Positions 1-6,888 of a stretch of DNA of 64,000 nucleotides are shown in pieces. The notes beneath the pieces are model-generated. The model saw only the letters and a list, made by a program, of their open reading frames with translations. It did no database searches and was not told the origin of the DNA. Each line of letters opens with the position of its first letter. Position 1 is the first letter of the stretch. The position numbers were made by a program, and so were the translations under genes. Origin of the DNA: Runella aurantiaca (GTDB lineage Bacteria > Bacteroidota > Bacteroidia > Cytophagales > Spirosomataceae); assembly GCF_003339505.1 (NCBI RefSeq), contig NZ_QPIW01000021.1, forward strand, positions 1 to 64,000, read 5' to 3'.

Positions 1-72
1 ACGATAACTCCATAACAAAAGAAAAGAGTTTGGTGAGCACTCACCGCTAGGCTGGCCGCCCGCCCGAGTTTC

Positions 73-138
73 GTTCAACAGCGGTTTCATGGCTTGGCCT
101 TCGGCCACCACGAAACCTTAGTTATTAGCGGTAGTTCT
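73..138 (-). repeat. attC-like recombination site A (tail of hydrolase cassette 1)
   Basis: Imperfect inverted repeat directly downstream of the leftward hydrolase gene. The arms are GGTTTCATGG (83-92) and CCACGAAACC (108-117), with GGCC-rich inner arms and a TTCG tip. On the minus strand the site starts AGAACTACCGCTAA, which is nearly the complement of the head of its own cassette (GTTAGCGGTAATTCT at 1531-1517). It ends in GTTGAAC (79-73), a perfect GTTRRRY core. The inferred crossover lies between 79 and 78, and further cassettes would continue past the left edge. Bases 1-72 hold GC-rich dyads but no gene. Confidence 0.55.
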
Positions 139-142
139 ATTT

Positions 143-1474
143 CTAAAATGTGCTTGCATGTCTAATAATTCTTAACCAGTTTGATTGTCTGTAAACCCAT
201 ACTTCCGTAAATCTTCTTTCATGGTGTTTGCCTGCATCAGTCCTGTTAGCATCTTTTGTCGGAGTAACATTTTCTTTGCCGACAACTATTGCGGTTTTGT
301 CGTCAGGCATTGTGAAATATTCAATAACCTTTTCAAACTCACTATATTTTATAATGCCATCCTTAACTCGTTTAATCATTGTTTTTTTATCAATCATTTG
401 TCCAAACGGGTTGGTAATTACCATGTCGTCAGGATAAAATTTTTGCATAGCAATAGTATCTTGCTTCAAAACCATTAATTCAATTTGTTTGGTTAAGCTG
501 TCAATTGTTTTATAAACAGCTTGTTGATAGTCATTGAGATTAAATTTATTAGCATTGTTTGGTTTTGTTACTCCAAAAAAATCTCTTACTAAATTATTCA
601 CCTTTTGAGGTGCTTCTAAATGTGGAAGGTGTCCAATGTTTTTTAATATTTCAAGTTTTGAGTTTTTTAAGTAGTGATGTATAGAGTCGGCATTAATAGA
701 TATTGGTGAAATTTTGTCCTCTGTACCTGCAATAAGCAAAGTTGGCATTGTTACTTTTTTAGAAATAAGTTCTGGATAGTGGTCTTCAGAAAGGAGAAAG
801 TTTACACCTTTCATAAACATACTTGGGTTTACGCCCCTCATGCCTTTTCTTGCTAATTCAATAAGTTCAGGTGAACTATTTGGGGCTAATAAATTTTCAA
901 CTCGTTTGTTTGTAAATGCGTAAGCACCATCTTTGATTTGGTCATACCGCATATTTATTGTTTTGGTTCTATCATCAAAAGAAATATTTCTCTTACCAGC
1001 AGATGGACCAACCAATGCTATTTTGATAACTTTTTCAGGGTAATAATATGCAAAACATTGTGCTATTCTACTACCAAACGAATTGCCCATTAAATAGACC
1101 TTGTCTAATTTTAAAGCAAGGATAAAATCGTTTAAAGCGTCTGCATAATCTTTAGCAGATGGGTAATTTGTTTTTAATTCGTCAGACAACATATAACCTG
1201 GGGCATTCCAAGCAATCACATGGTAAGTATCTGATAAATCAAAAAGTTGATAACGCCAGTCAGCAGAACTTCCTCCATAGCCATGCATACACATAATTAC
1301 TGGGGAAGTTGTCTTACCAGATTCCATATAACTCCAACGGTCTCCCAGAAATTTTGATTTGTCAACCACCGAAACATAGCTCATTTCAGGCAATGGCGGA
1401 ACAAAAAAGTTACTTTGTCCTTTTGCAAAAACAGTGAGCAAGCCCAATAATGATAGAAAGCTTATTTTTTTCAT
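143..1474 (-). CDS. Secreted alpha/beta hydrolase with C-terminal SnoaL/DUF4440-like domain (cassette 1)
   Basis: About 443 residues from the preferred start, the internal ATG beginning MKKISFLSLL, which gives a clean signal peptide ending near FAKGQS. An upstream in-frame ATG at 1498 would add eight residues. The hydrolase core shows the oxyanion-type MHGYGG motif, the nucleophile elbow GNSFGS, an acid in AGTEDKISP and a His in NIGHLPHLE. After about residue 310 a second domain follows (LNDYQQAVYKTIDSL onward, ending EVWVYRQSNWLRIIRHAS), which resembles the NTF2-like SnoaL/DUF4440 fold. Substrate unknown. The gene is visibly AT-richer than the chromosomal genes to its right and is bracketed by attC-like sites, so it is probably an integron-type cassette. 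It has no clear promoter of its own. Confidence 0.8.
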   Translation of the reverse strand: MKKISFLSLLGLLTVFAKGQSNFFVPPLPEMSYVSVVDKSKFLGDRWSYMESGKTTSPVIMCMHGYGGSSADWRYQLFDLSDTYHVIAWNAPGYMLSDELKTNYPSAKDYADALNDFILALKLDKVYLMGNSFGSRIAQCFAYYYPEKVIKIALVGPSAGKRNISFDDRTKTINMRYDQIKDGAYAFTNKRVENLLAPNSSPELIELARKGMRGVNPSMFMKGVNFLLSEDHYPELISKKVTMPTLLIAGTEDKISPISINADSIHHYLKNSKLEILKNIGHLPHLEAPQKVNNLVRDFFGVTKPNNANKFNLNDYQQAVYKTIDSLTKQIELMVLKQDTIAMQKFYPDDMVITNPFGQMIDKKTMIKRVKDGIIKYSEFEKVIEYFTMPDDKTAIVVGKENVTPTKDANRTDAGKHHERRFTEVWVYRQSNWLRIIRHASTF

Positions 1475-1523
1475 TTCACTTAAAATTTGTTTTGTCAATG
1501 AATGAAGGTGTCTTACAGAATTA

Positions 1524-1660
1524 CCGCTAACGGTTTACGGCTTGGCGATGTGGCGGATTTTTAGCACAAAAGTTCAATAGAATTACTGCTGTTGAACCTT
1601 GCACAAATGTCTCAAAGAAGCACTTCAGCCGCCATATTGCCAAACCGATGTTGTGTGCAG
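1524..1660 (-). repeat. attC-like recombination site B (tail of hydrolase cassette 2)
   Basis: A roughly 135-bp inverted-repeat element between the two hydrolase genes. The outer arms, 1538-1556 and 1629-1647, match at 16 of 19 positions, and the three differences become G-T wobbles on one folded strand. An inner pair GTTCAA/TTGAAC forms a branch. On the minus strand it begins CTGCACACAAC, the complement of the head of its own cassette (GTTGTGTGCA near 2596), and ends in GTTAGCG, the head of the next cassette. AAC and GTT triplets are therefore at the positions expected for an attC. The size is in the range of long attC sites such as the Vibrio cholerae repeats. Confidence 0.62.
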
Positions 1661-1664
1661 TCTT

Positions 1665-2558
1665 TCATCGTCTAACAAATGTCAAAATCGCTTTGGCAAA
1701 GTCGGCAGGTGCTTCTTGTGGTAAATTATGTCCTACTCCTTTAATAATTCTTCTTTCATAACCACCTTCAAAGAAATTAGCATCCTTGCCAGTTCCTGAA
1801 AATGGTTCAACTCCGTCATCTTCTGCGTCCAAAATAATTGCAGGTACTTTTATAGTCGGTTGCTCTTGTAATGATTGTTCAATTGCGTCAAATTTTGGGT
1901 CACCTTTTACTAATCCATAGCGATGTCGGTAAGAATGTATTACAACGTCCACAAAATCGGGATTATTAAATGAAACTGCTGACGCATCAAAAGTATCATC
2001 ATCAAATTTCCAAGTTGGCGACCAATTATGCCATAAAAGCCTACAAAGCTCTTTCCTAAATTTTGTCAAACCAATACGCCCCCGCTCACTATGAAAATAA
2101 AATTGATACCAATTTAGCATTTCGATTTCAGGGAAATCAGGTTCAGAAAATTTTGCTATATTCTGAATGTTGTATCCTGCCATTGAAACAAGTCCAATTA
2201 TACGTTCTGAAAAAAGTGCAGAAACGATACAACAAGCTCGTCCGCCCCAGTCATAACCACCAACAATTGCTTTTTCTATGGATAAGGCATCCATTAATGC
2301 TTTTAAGTCATAGGCTAATGCAGCTTGTTGACCAGAGCGAATTGTGTCTGTTGATAAAAACTTTGTCTGCCCATATCCACGCAAATAAGGTACTATAATA
2401 CGACAGTTTTCGGCTGACAAAAATTTTACAACTTCATCATAAGTTCTAATGTCATAAGGAAAGCCGTGCATAAGCATTACAGGTGTTCCGTCTGCATTAC
2501 CACTTTCTTCATATGCAATTGAAAGGTCTCCTGCATTAATATGTTTCAATATTGCCAT
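1665..2558 (-). CDS. Alpha/beta hydrolase, epoxide-hydrolase/haloalkane-dehalogenase-like (cassette 2)
   Basis: A 297-residue single-domain alpha/beta hydrolase without a signal peptide, so probably cytosolic. Visible motifs: MHGFPYDIRTYDE (oxyanion loop), GGYDWGGRACC, where Asp of the elbow GGYDWGG is the nucleophile typical of epoxide hydrolases and haloalkane dehalogenases, DAEDDGVEPF (acid region) and GVGHNLPQEAP (catalytic His). An Asp nucleophile followed by Trp-Gly-Gly favours those two families over esterases; the substrate cannot be read from sequence. It occupies one cassette (about 1531-2595) between attC-like site B and the attI-side junction, oriented away from the recombinase, and it is AT-rich like its neighbour. 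Confidence 0.82.
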   Translation of the reverse strand: MAILKHINAGDLSIAYEESGNADGTPVMLMHGFPYDIRTYDEVVKFLSAENCRIIVPYLRGYGQTKFLSTDTIRSGQQAALAYDLKALMDALSIEKAIVGGYDWGGRACCIVSALFSERIIGLVSMAGYNIQNIAKFSEPDFPEIEMLNWYQFYFHSERGRIGLTKFRKELCRLLWHNWSPTWKFDDDTFDASAVSFNNPDFVDVVIHSYRHRYGLVKGDPKFDAIEQSLQEQPTIKVPAIILDAEDDGVEPFSGTGKDANFFEGGYERRIIKGVGHNLPQEAPADFAKAILTFVRR

Positions 2559-2587
2559 TTCAGTTTATAGAGTGTCTGTTTAAGATT

Positions 2588-2845
2588 GCACACAACTCGC
2601 TAATTGATGCATGTTTTGTGCGTTTTATATGCAAAGTAAATGCTTCCGTCATAAAATGCAACCTTTAAGGTGGTTGTTTTTTAAGTTGTTGATTTTTAGT
2701 GTTTTGTGTATTGGTTTCTGCATTTTTTCTTAGATAAAGGCTTAAAATAATACAGAATGCGCAACATGTATTTTGAAACCATCCATCATTAAAACAATAC
2801 AAAATGCGCAGTGCGTGTTTTGTATTGTTTTAATACCCTCTACTT
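2588..2845 (-). other. Candidate attI / recombination platform between recombinase and first cassette
   Basis: A 258-bp non-coding stretch. At its left end is the junction GCACACAAC|TCGCTAA (2588-2603), where cassette 2 appears to join. To the right are several degenerate copies of one motif: AATACAGAATGCGCA (2749-2763) and AATACAAAATGCGCA (2796-2810) as direct repeats, plus TTTTGTGTATTGG-like and ATGTTTTGTGCG-like inverted copies. A perfect 14-bp inverted repeat (2791-2804 / 2818-2831) lies just downstream of the recombinase stop and could instead, or also, be its terminator. Integron attI sites carry direct-repeat integrase-binding sites, hence the call, which is inference. Confidence 0.45.
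2791..2831 (-). repeat. Perfect 14-bp inverted repeat at the 3' end of the recombinase gene
   Basis: AAAACAATACAAAA (2791-2804) pairs exactly with TTTTGTATTGTTTT (2818-2831), and the inner CGC/GCG bases extend the stem. It starts 14 bases past the recombinase stop. It may be a transcription terminator or a protein-binding dyad; it shares its sequence with the direct repeats in the candidate attI. Confidence 0.55.
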
Positions 2846-3925
2846 TTAAAGGCTGTCCAATGGACTTTTGATTCTCTTAATATCTTTTTGACTTACATGG
2901 GTATAAATGAGTGTGGTCTTAATGTCGTTGTGACCCAGTAACTCTTGAATAAATTTTACATCGGTTCCTGCTTCCAGCAAATGGGTCGCAAAGCTGTGCC
3001 TTAGCCCGTGTATACCTACGTCTTTGTTAATCGCTGCTTTTTTGAGTGCATCTTTAAACACCTGCTGGGCACTGCGCTTACTGTATTGTTCACCGTATTG
3101 CCCCTCAAAAAGATATTTTTTGGGTTTATAAGCTTTATAATACTCCCGAAGTTGGAGCAAAATACTCTCTGGGAGATTCACATAACGATCTTTTTTACCT
3201 TTGGCTCGCTCTATTAAAACCTGTCTGTTTTTACTGTCTATGTCGGTAATTTTGAGATTAACAATTTCGCTCACACGCAATCCCATACCATAGCAGAGTT
3301 TGAGCAGGGTGTTGTGTTTGAGATTGGTTGTAGCGATAAAAAGCTTTTTAATGTCTTGTGCATTGATAACTTTGGGTAAAATAGAGGGCTTTTTGGGACG
3401 AGGTATCTCAAAAAAGAATTTCTCGCGATGCAGTACTTGCTCATAATAAAACTTTACGGCATTGATACGGCTGTGCAACGTGTTTTCGGATAGTTTCAGG
3501 GTTTTGAGGCAATATAAAAAATAACTTCGCAGCCGAGCGGTATCCAAATCTTCAACTGGCTTGTCTTTAAGGGCATACAATAATTGTGCAAACTCGTTGC
3601 GATACGTCGTAATAGTACTTTGGCTGTATGCCTTTAACTCTAAGGTTTCAATAAAGGTATATAATGCAAGTTGATTGAGCGGATGAATGTGTAACAGCAC
3701 TTCTTTGCCGACAGGCTCAATTTTGATACCAAAACGTTCACGATGCATGGGGGTATCAAGGACATACCACGCTTTTTGAGTGCTATTCCAGCGTACACCT
3801 ATTATGCTACGAATGAGGCGATAGTGCTCAGTATTGTATTCAAACCGAATCAAAATTACAGATTTGCCTTCGTGTTTGGTCAATTCAAATTGCCAATTTG
3901 CGGGTATTGGGGCTAAGTCATTCAT
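2846..3925 (-). CDS. Tyrosine recombinase, integron-integrase-like, with extra N-terminal domain
   Basis: A 359-residue site-specific tyrosine recombinase. The full catalytic set is visible: R217 (GLRVSE), K242 (AKGKKDR), H306 and R309 (HGLRHSF), H332 (LLGHND) and nucleophile Y341 (IYTHVS). A SAM-like core-binding domain spans about 85-180. Residues 1-75 form an additional domain with a WNSTQKAWYV motif. The C-terminal tail KSPLDSL resembles the RSPLDAL tail of IntI1, but the roughly 16-35-residue IntI-specific insertion before the HxxR box is absent, so it is not a canonical IntI. Its start overlaps the stop of ssb by 8 bp, indicating co-transcription and probably coupled translation. It reads towards the cassette array, the arrangement of inverted integrons. 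Recombinase identity is sure; the integron role is inferred. Confidence 0.88.
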   Translation of the reverse strand: MNDLAPIPANWQFELTKHEGKSVILIRFEYNTEHYRLIRSIIGVRWNSTQKAWYVLDTPMHRERFGIKIEPVGKEVLLHIHPLNQLALYTFIETLELKAYSQSTITTYRNEFAQLLYALKDKPVEDLDTARLRSYFLYCLKTLKLSENTLHSRINAVKFYYEQVLHREKFFFEIPRPKKPSILPKVINAQDIKKLFIATTNLKHNTLLKLCYGMGLRVSEIVNLKITDIDSKNRQVLIERAKGKKDRYVNLPESILLQLREYYKAYKPKKYLFEGQYGEQYSKRSAQQVFKDALKKAAINKDVGIHGLRHSFATHLLEAGTDVKFIQELLGHNDIKTTLIYTHVSQKDIKRIKSPLDSL

Positions 3926-4265
3926 CAGCGTTAGTCCGTTTATCCAGAATGATTATTTGGTCGGCAATGATCTCGGTTACGTACCTTTTGCTGCCGTCTT
4001 TAACATCATAATTACGCGTTTTCAACTTGCCTTCCACATATACCGAACTGCCTTTTTTTAAGTATTGATGAGCGAGGTCGGCCAAACTTCGCCAAAGTAC
4101 CACCGTATGCCATTCTGTATCGCTGTGGTTTTGACCATTTTTGTCTTTGAAAGTTTCAGTGGTGGCCAGCGAAAACTTAGCTACGCTTACTCCGCCTTCT
4201 AAGGCCTGAAATTCAGGCACATTACCAAGATTTCCAATTAAAGTTACGCGGTTAAGTCCTCTCAT
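3918..4265 (-). CDS. ssb: Single-stranded DNA-binding protein
   Basis: About 115 residues from the ATG at 4265 (MRGLNRVTLIGNLG), the usual SSB start; an in-frame ATG at 4286 would add seven untypical residues. The OB-fold signature is intact: RVTLIGNLGNVPEF, then SLATTETFKDKNG, EWHTVVLWRSLADLA, YLKKGSSVYVEGKLKTRNY and a final strand near VTEIIADQIIILDK. The protein ends at the OB fold, without the long Gly/Pro-rich linker and acidic DDIPF tip of housekeeping SSBs, so it looks like an accessory copy. It lies in an 8-bp-overlapping pair with the tyrosine recombinase. Since integron attC sites recombine as folded single strands, an SSB beside the recombinase may control their folding; this link is inference. 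Confidence 0.92.
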   Translation of the reverse strand: MRGLNRVTLIGNLGNVPEFQALEGGVSVAKFSLATTETFKDKNGQNHSDTEWHTVVLWRSLADLAHQYLKKGSSVYVEGKLKTRNYDVKDGSKRYVTEIIADQIIILDKRTNADE

Positions 4266-4405
4266 GTTGAAATAGATTAGTGACAATATGCTCTTTAGAA
4301 CACATTCTGTTTAAATAGTCACTCATCAAAACGGTTTCGTCGCTATTTCTTGAGAATTCTTCCAAATTTTACTAACATTAGGTTTCATTAACCTAACTAT
4401 ATCCC

Positions 4406-6805
4406 TTGAAACGATTTATACTACTGCTTGCGGTGGGGCTGTTCGTGCGTTGCGCGGGTTCCTGCGCCCAAACCCTCACCATCAAAGGCCTCCAACAACC
4501 CGTTGAGGTCATCCGCGACCGCTGGGGAATCTCCCACATTTACGCCCAAAACGACCATGACCTGTTTATGGCGCAGGGCTACGTGGCCGCTTCCGACCGC
4601 CTGTTTCAACTCGAAATCTGGCGGCGACAAGCCACGGGAACCGTGGCCGAACTGCTCGGAAAAAAAGAATTGAAACGCGACATTGGCAGTCGATTGTTTA
4701 AATTTAGGGGCAATCTTACGGCGGAGTTGGCGCATTACCATCCACGTAGTGCGCTCATCATCAATGCCTTTGTGGAAGGAATCAACGCCTATATCCGCGA
4801 GATGCGACAAACGCCCGAAAAACTTCCGTTTGAATTTAAAGTCTTGAACACCCTGCCCGACTACTGGACACCCGAAATCGTCATCAGTCGCCATCAGGGA
4901 TTGCTGAGCAACGTCAAAGACGAACTCAACAATGCCCGAATTGTGCAGTTGGTGGGTGCCGAAAAGCTGCGTGAATTGCAGTGGTTTCACCCCGCCAAAA
5001 CCGCCAACGAACCCAATTTAACTTTGGACAAAACCGTGCAGGGCGAAGACCTTTTTCAGCCCATTCTCGAATTGTACGAAGCCTTTCGGGCGCCTTTGAA
5101 ATTTGTCAAAGATGATAAAAAGGCGAGCCACACGCCCGCGTTTGATTTTGACAGTTGGTACGAAGAAGAAAAAGCCAACGTCGGCTCCAACAACTGGATT
5201 ATCAGCGGCCACCGCGCCCAAAGCGGCTATCCGATGCTGGCCAATGACCCTCACCGCGCGCAATCGGTGCCGTCGTTGCGGTATTGGGTGCATTTGCACG
5301 CCCCGGGCTGGAACGTCGTGGGGGCGGGCGAACCTTCCTTACCGGGCGTTTCGATTGGCCACAACGAAGTGGCTTCGTGGGGATTGACCATTTTTGAAAC
5401 CGATAATGAAGACCTGTACGTCTACGAAACCAATCCCCAAAATCCGAATCAGTACAAGTACCAAGGGAAATGGGAAAACCTTAAAATCCTGAAAGACACA
5501 ATTAAAGTAGCCAACGATTCGCCTGAGGTAATAACGCTCAAGTATACTCGTCACGGGCCGGTGGTGTTTGAAGAAGGGGCCAAAAACAAACTGTACGCCG
5601 TGCGGGCGGGTTGGTTGGAGGTGGGTTGTGCACCCTATTTGGCGAGTTTGCGCATGAACCAAGCGCGTACGTGGGAAGAGTTTCGGACGGCGTGCAGTTT
5701 TAGCCGTATTCCGGGCGAAAACATGATTTATGCCGACAAAAACGGCCACATCGGCTGGCAGGCGGTGGGGATTTCGCCCATTCGCAAAAACTGGGCGGGG
5801 CTTGTGCCCGTGCCCGGTGACGGCCGCTACGAGTGGGCGGGTTATTTACCTATTCAGCTGTTGCCTAATAAAAAAGACCCCGCCCAAGGCTACGTGGTCA
5901 CGGCCAATAACAACATGACGCCCGTTGATTTCCCCAATCGCAACGCCATCGGCTGGACGTGGGCAAACCCCGTGCGGGCGCACCGCATCGAAGAAGTGCT
6001 GAACGCCGGAAAGCGTATGTCGTTGCAGGATTTCGCGACCTTGCAAACCGATTATCTCTCTGGAACGGCCCGAACGCTGGTGCCTGTTTTAATCAATGCT
6101 CTGAATAACAATGCGGCCAAAGAAAGCAACGAAGTGGCGAAAGCCAAGGCGCTTTTGCAGGCGTGGGATTATCAACTGAAGCCCAATTCGACGGCGGCGG
6201 CCATTTATGTACAGTGGGAAACGGAATTAAAAAAGGCCGTTTATCAACTGACCGTCCCCCAAAATATTCAGACCTATTTTAAAACGTTGCCCACCAAGCG
6301 GCTCGTAGATTGGGTTATTACGCCCCGTCCTGAGTTTGGTATAGACCCCATTCAAGCGCGTAATGAGTTGTTGGTGAATAGTTTAGATAAAGCAATTCAG
6401 GTACTCATTGTACGGTTGGGCAATAACATGGATCAATGGCAGTATGGACAAGCTAAAAACAAACACATTAAGCTCACGCACGCGCTCAGCGAGTGGGTAG
6501 GTGAGGAGCAACGCGCCAAAATTAACCTCGGCCCCTTGCCGCGCGGCGGCTACGGCGAAGTGGTGGGCAATACGGGCAACAACCTCAATCAGGAGCATGG
6601 CGCTTCGTTTCGGATTTTGGTAGATACCGAAAATTGGGACAAAACCTTGGGAATCAACAGCCCCGGCCAATCGGCCAACCCCGACGATCCGCATTATGCC
6701 GATTTGTTTGAATTATGGGCCAAAGACGGTTATTTCCCCGTATATTTTTCCAAAGACAAAATTAAGCAAGTAGCCGACCGAACTTGGACGCTGAAGCCTA
6801 ACTAG
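4406..6805 (+). CDS. Penicillin acylase family protein (Ntn hydrolase, peptidase family S45)
   Basis: A 799-residue precursor starting at TTG; this start is needed to include the signal sequence MKRFILLLAVGLFVRCAGSC, which may be a lipoprotein signal. Penicillin-amidase proteins self-cleave to expose an N-terminal Ser: here Ser261 in NVGSNNWIISG, followed by the typical NDPHRAQSVPS and GHNEVASWGLT motifs. The A chain would be about residues 22-260 and the B chain 261-799. Family members deacylate N-acyl amides such as acyl-homoserine lactones, antibiotics or amino-acid amides; the substrate cannot be predicted. It stands alone, divergent from the ssb-recombinase pair across about 140 bp, and is GC-richer than that accessory region, so it marks the return to core chromosome. 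Confidence 0.9.
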   Translation: MKRFILLLAVGLFVRCAGSCAQTLTIKGLQQPVEVIRDRWGISHIYAQNDHDLFMAQGYVAASDRLFQLEIWRRQATGTVAELLGKKELKRDIGSRLFKFRGNLTAELAHYHPRSALIINAFVEGINAYIREMRQTPEKLPFEFKVLNTLPDYWTPEIVISRHQGLLSNVKDELNNARIVQLVGAEKLRELQWFHPAKTANEPNLTLDKTVQGEDLFQPILELYEAFRAPLKFVKDDKKASHTPAFDFDSWYEEEKANVGSNNWIISGHRAQSGYPMLANDPHRAQSVPSLRYWVHLHAPGWNVVGAGEPSLPGVSIGHNEVASWGLTIFETDNEDLYVYETNPQNPNQYKYQGKWENLKILKDTIKVANDSPEVITLKYTRHGPVVFEEGAKNKLYAVRAGWLEVGCAPYLASLRMNQARTWEEFRTACSFSRIPGENMIYADKNGHIGWQAVGISPIRKNWAGLVPVPGDGRYEWAGYLPIQLLPNKKDPAQGYVVTANNNMTPVDFPNRNAIGWTWANPVRAHRIEEVLNAGKRMSLQDFATLQTDYLSGTARTLVPVLINALNNNAAKESNEVAKAKALLQAWDYQLKPNSTAAAIYVQWETELKKAVYQLTVPQNIQTYFKTLPTKRLVDWVITPRPEFGIDPIQARNELLVNSLDKAIQVLIVRLGNNMDQWQYGQAKNKHIKLTHALSEWVGEEQRAKINLGPLPRGGYGEVVGNTGNNLNQEHGASFRILVDTENWDKTLGINSPGQSANPDDPHYADLFELWAKDGYFPVYFSKDKIKQVADRTWTLKPN

Positions 6806-6812
6806 AAATTTG

Positions 6813-6820
6813 TACATTTG
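6813..6820 (+). promoter_or_regulatory. Putative -7 box (TACATTTG) for the glycan operon
   Basis: Perfect match to the Bacteroidota -7 consensus TAnnTTTG, 68 bp before the first glycosyltransferase. No clear TTTG -33 box is seen at the expected distance. Confidence 0.4.
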
Positions 6821-6829
6821 CGCCTCAAA

Positions 6830-6873
6830 AATAACGCCGACGGGATTTTTTAGCCTAGCTCGTCGGCGTTATT
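6830..6873 (+). promoter_or_regulatory. 13-bp perfect hairpin in the leader of the glycan operon
   Basis: AATAACGCCGACG (6830-6842) pairs exactly with CGTCGGCGTTATT (6861-6873) across an 18-base T-rich loop. There is no T-run after the stem, so it is a weak terminator candidate for the acylase gene; it would fold at the 5' end of a transcript started at the TACATTTG box. Confidence 0.5.
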
Positions 6874-6888
6874 CTAATTCAGAACGAG

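Noticed and set aside
1-4265. Prophage or genomic-island integrase
   Set aside because: No phage, tRNA or conjugation genes are near; the hairpin-separated single genes and head-tail complementarity fit an integron-like array better, although the integrase lacks the IntI insertion.
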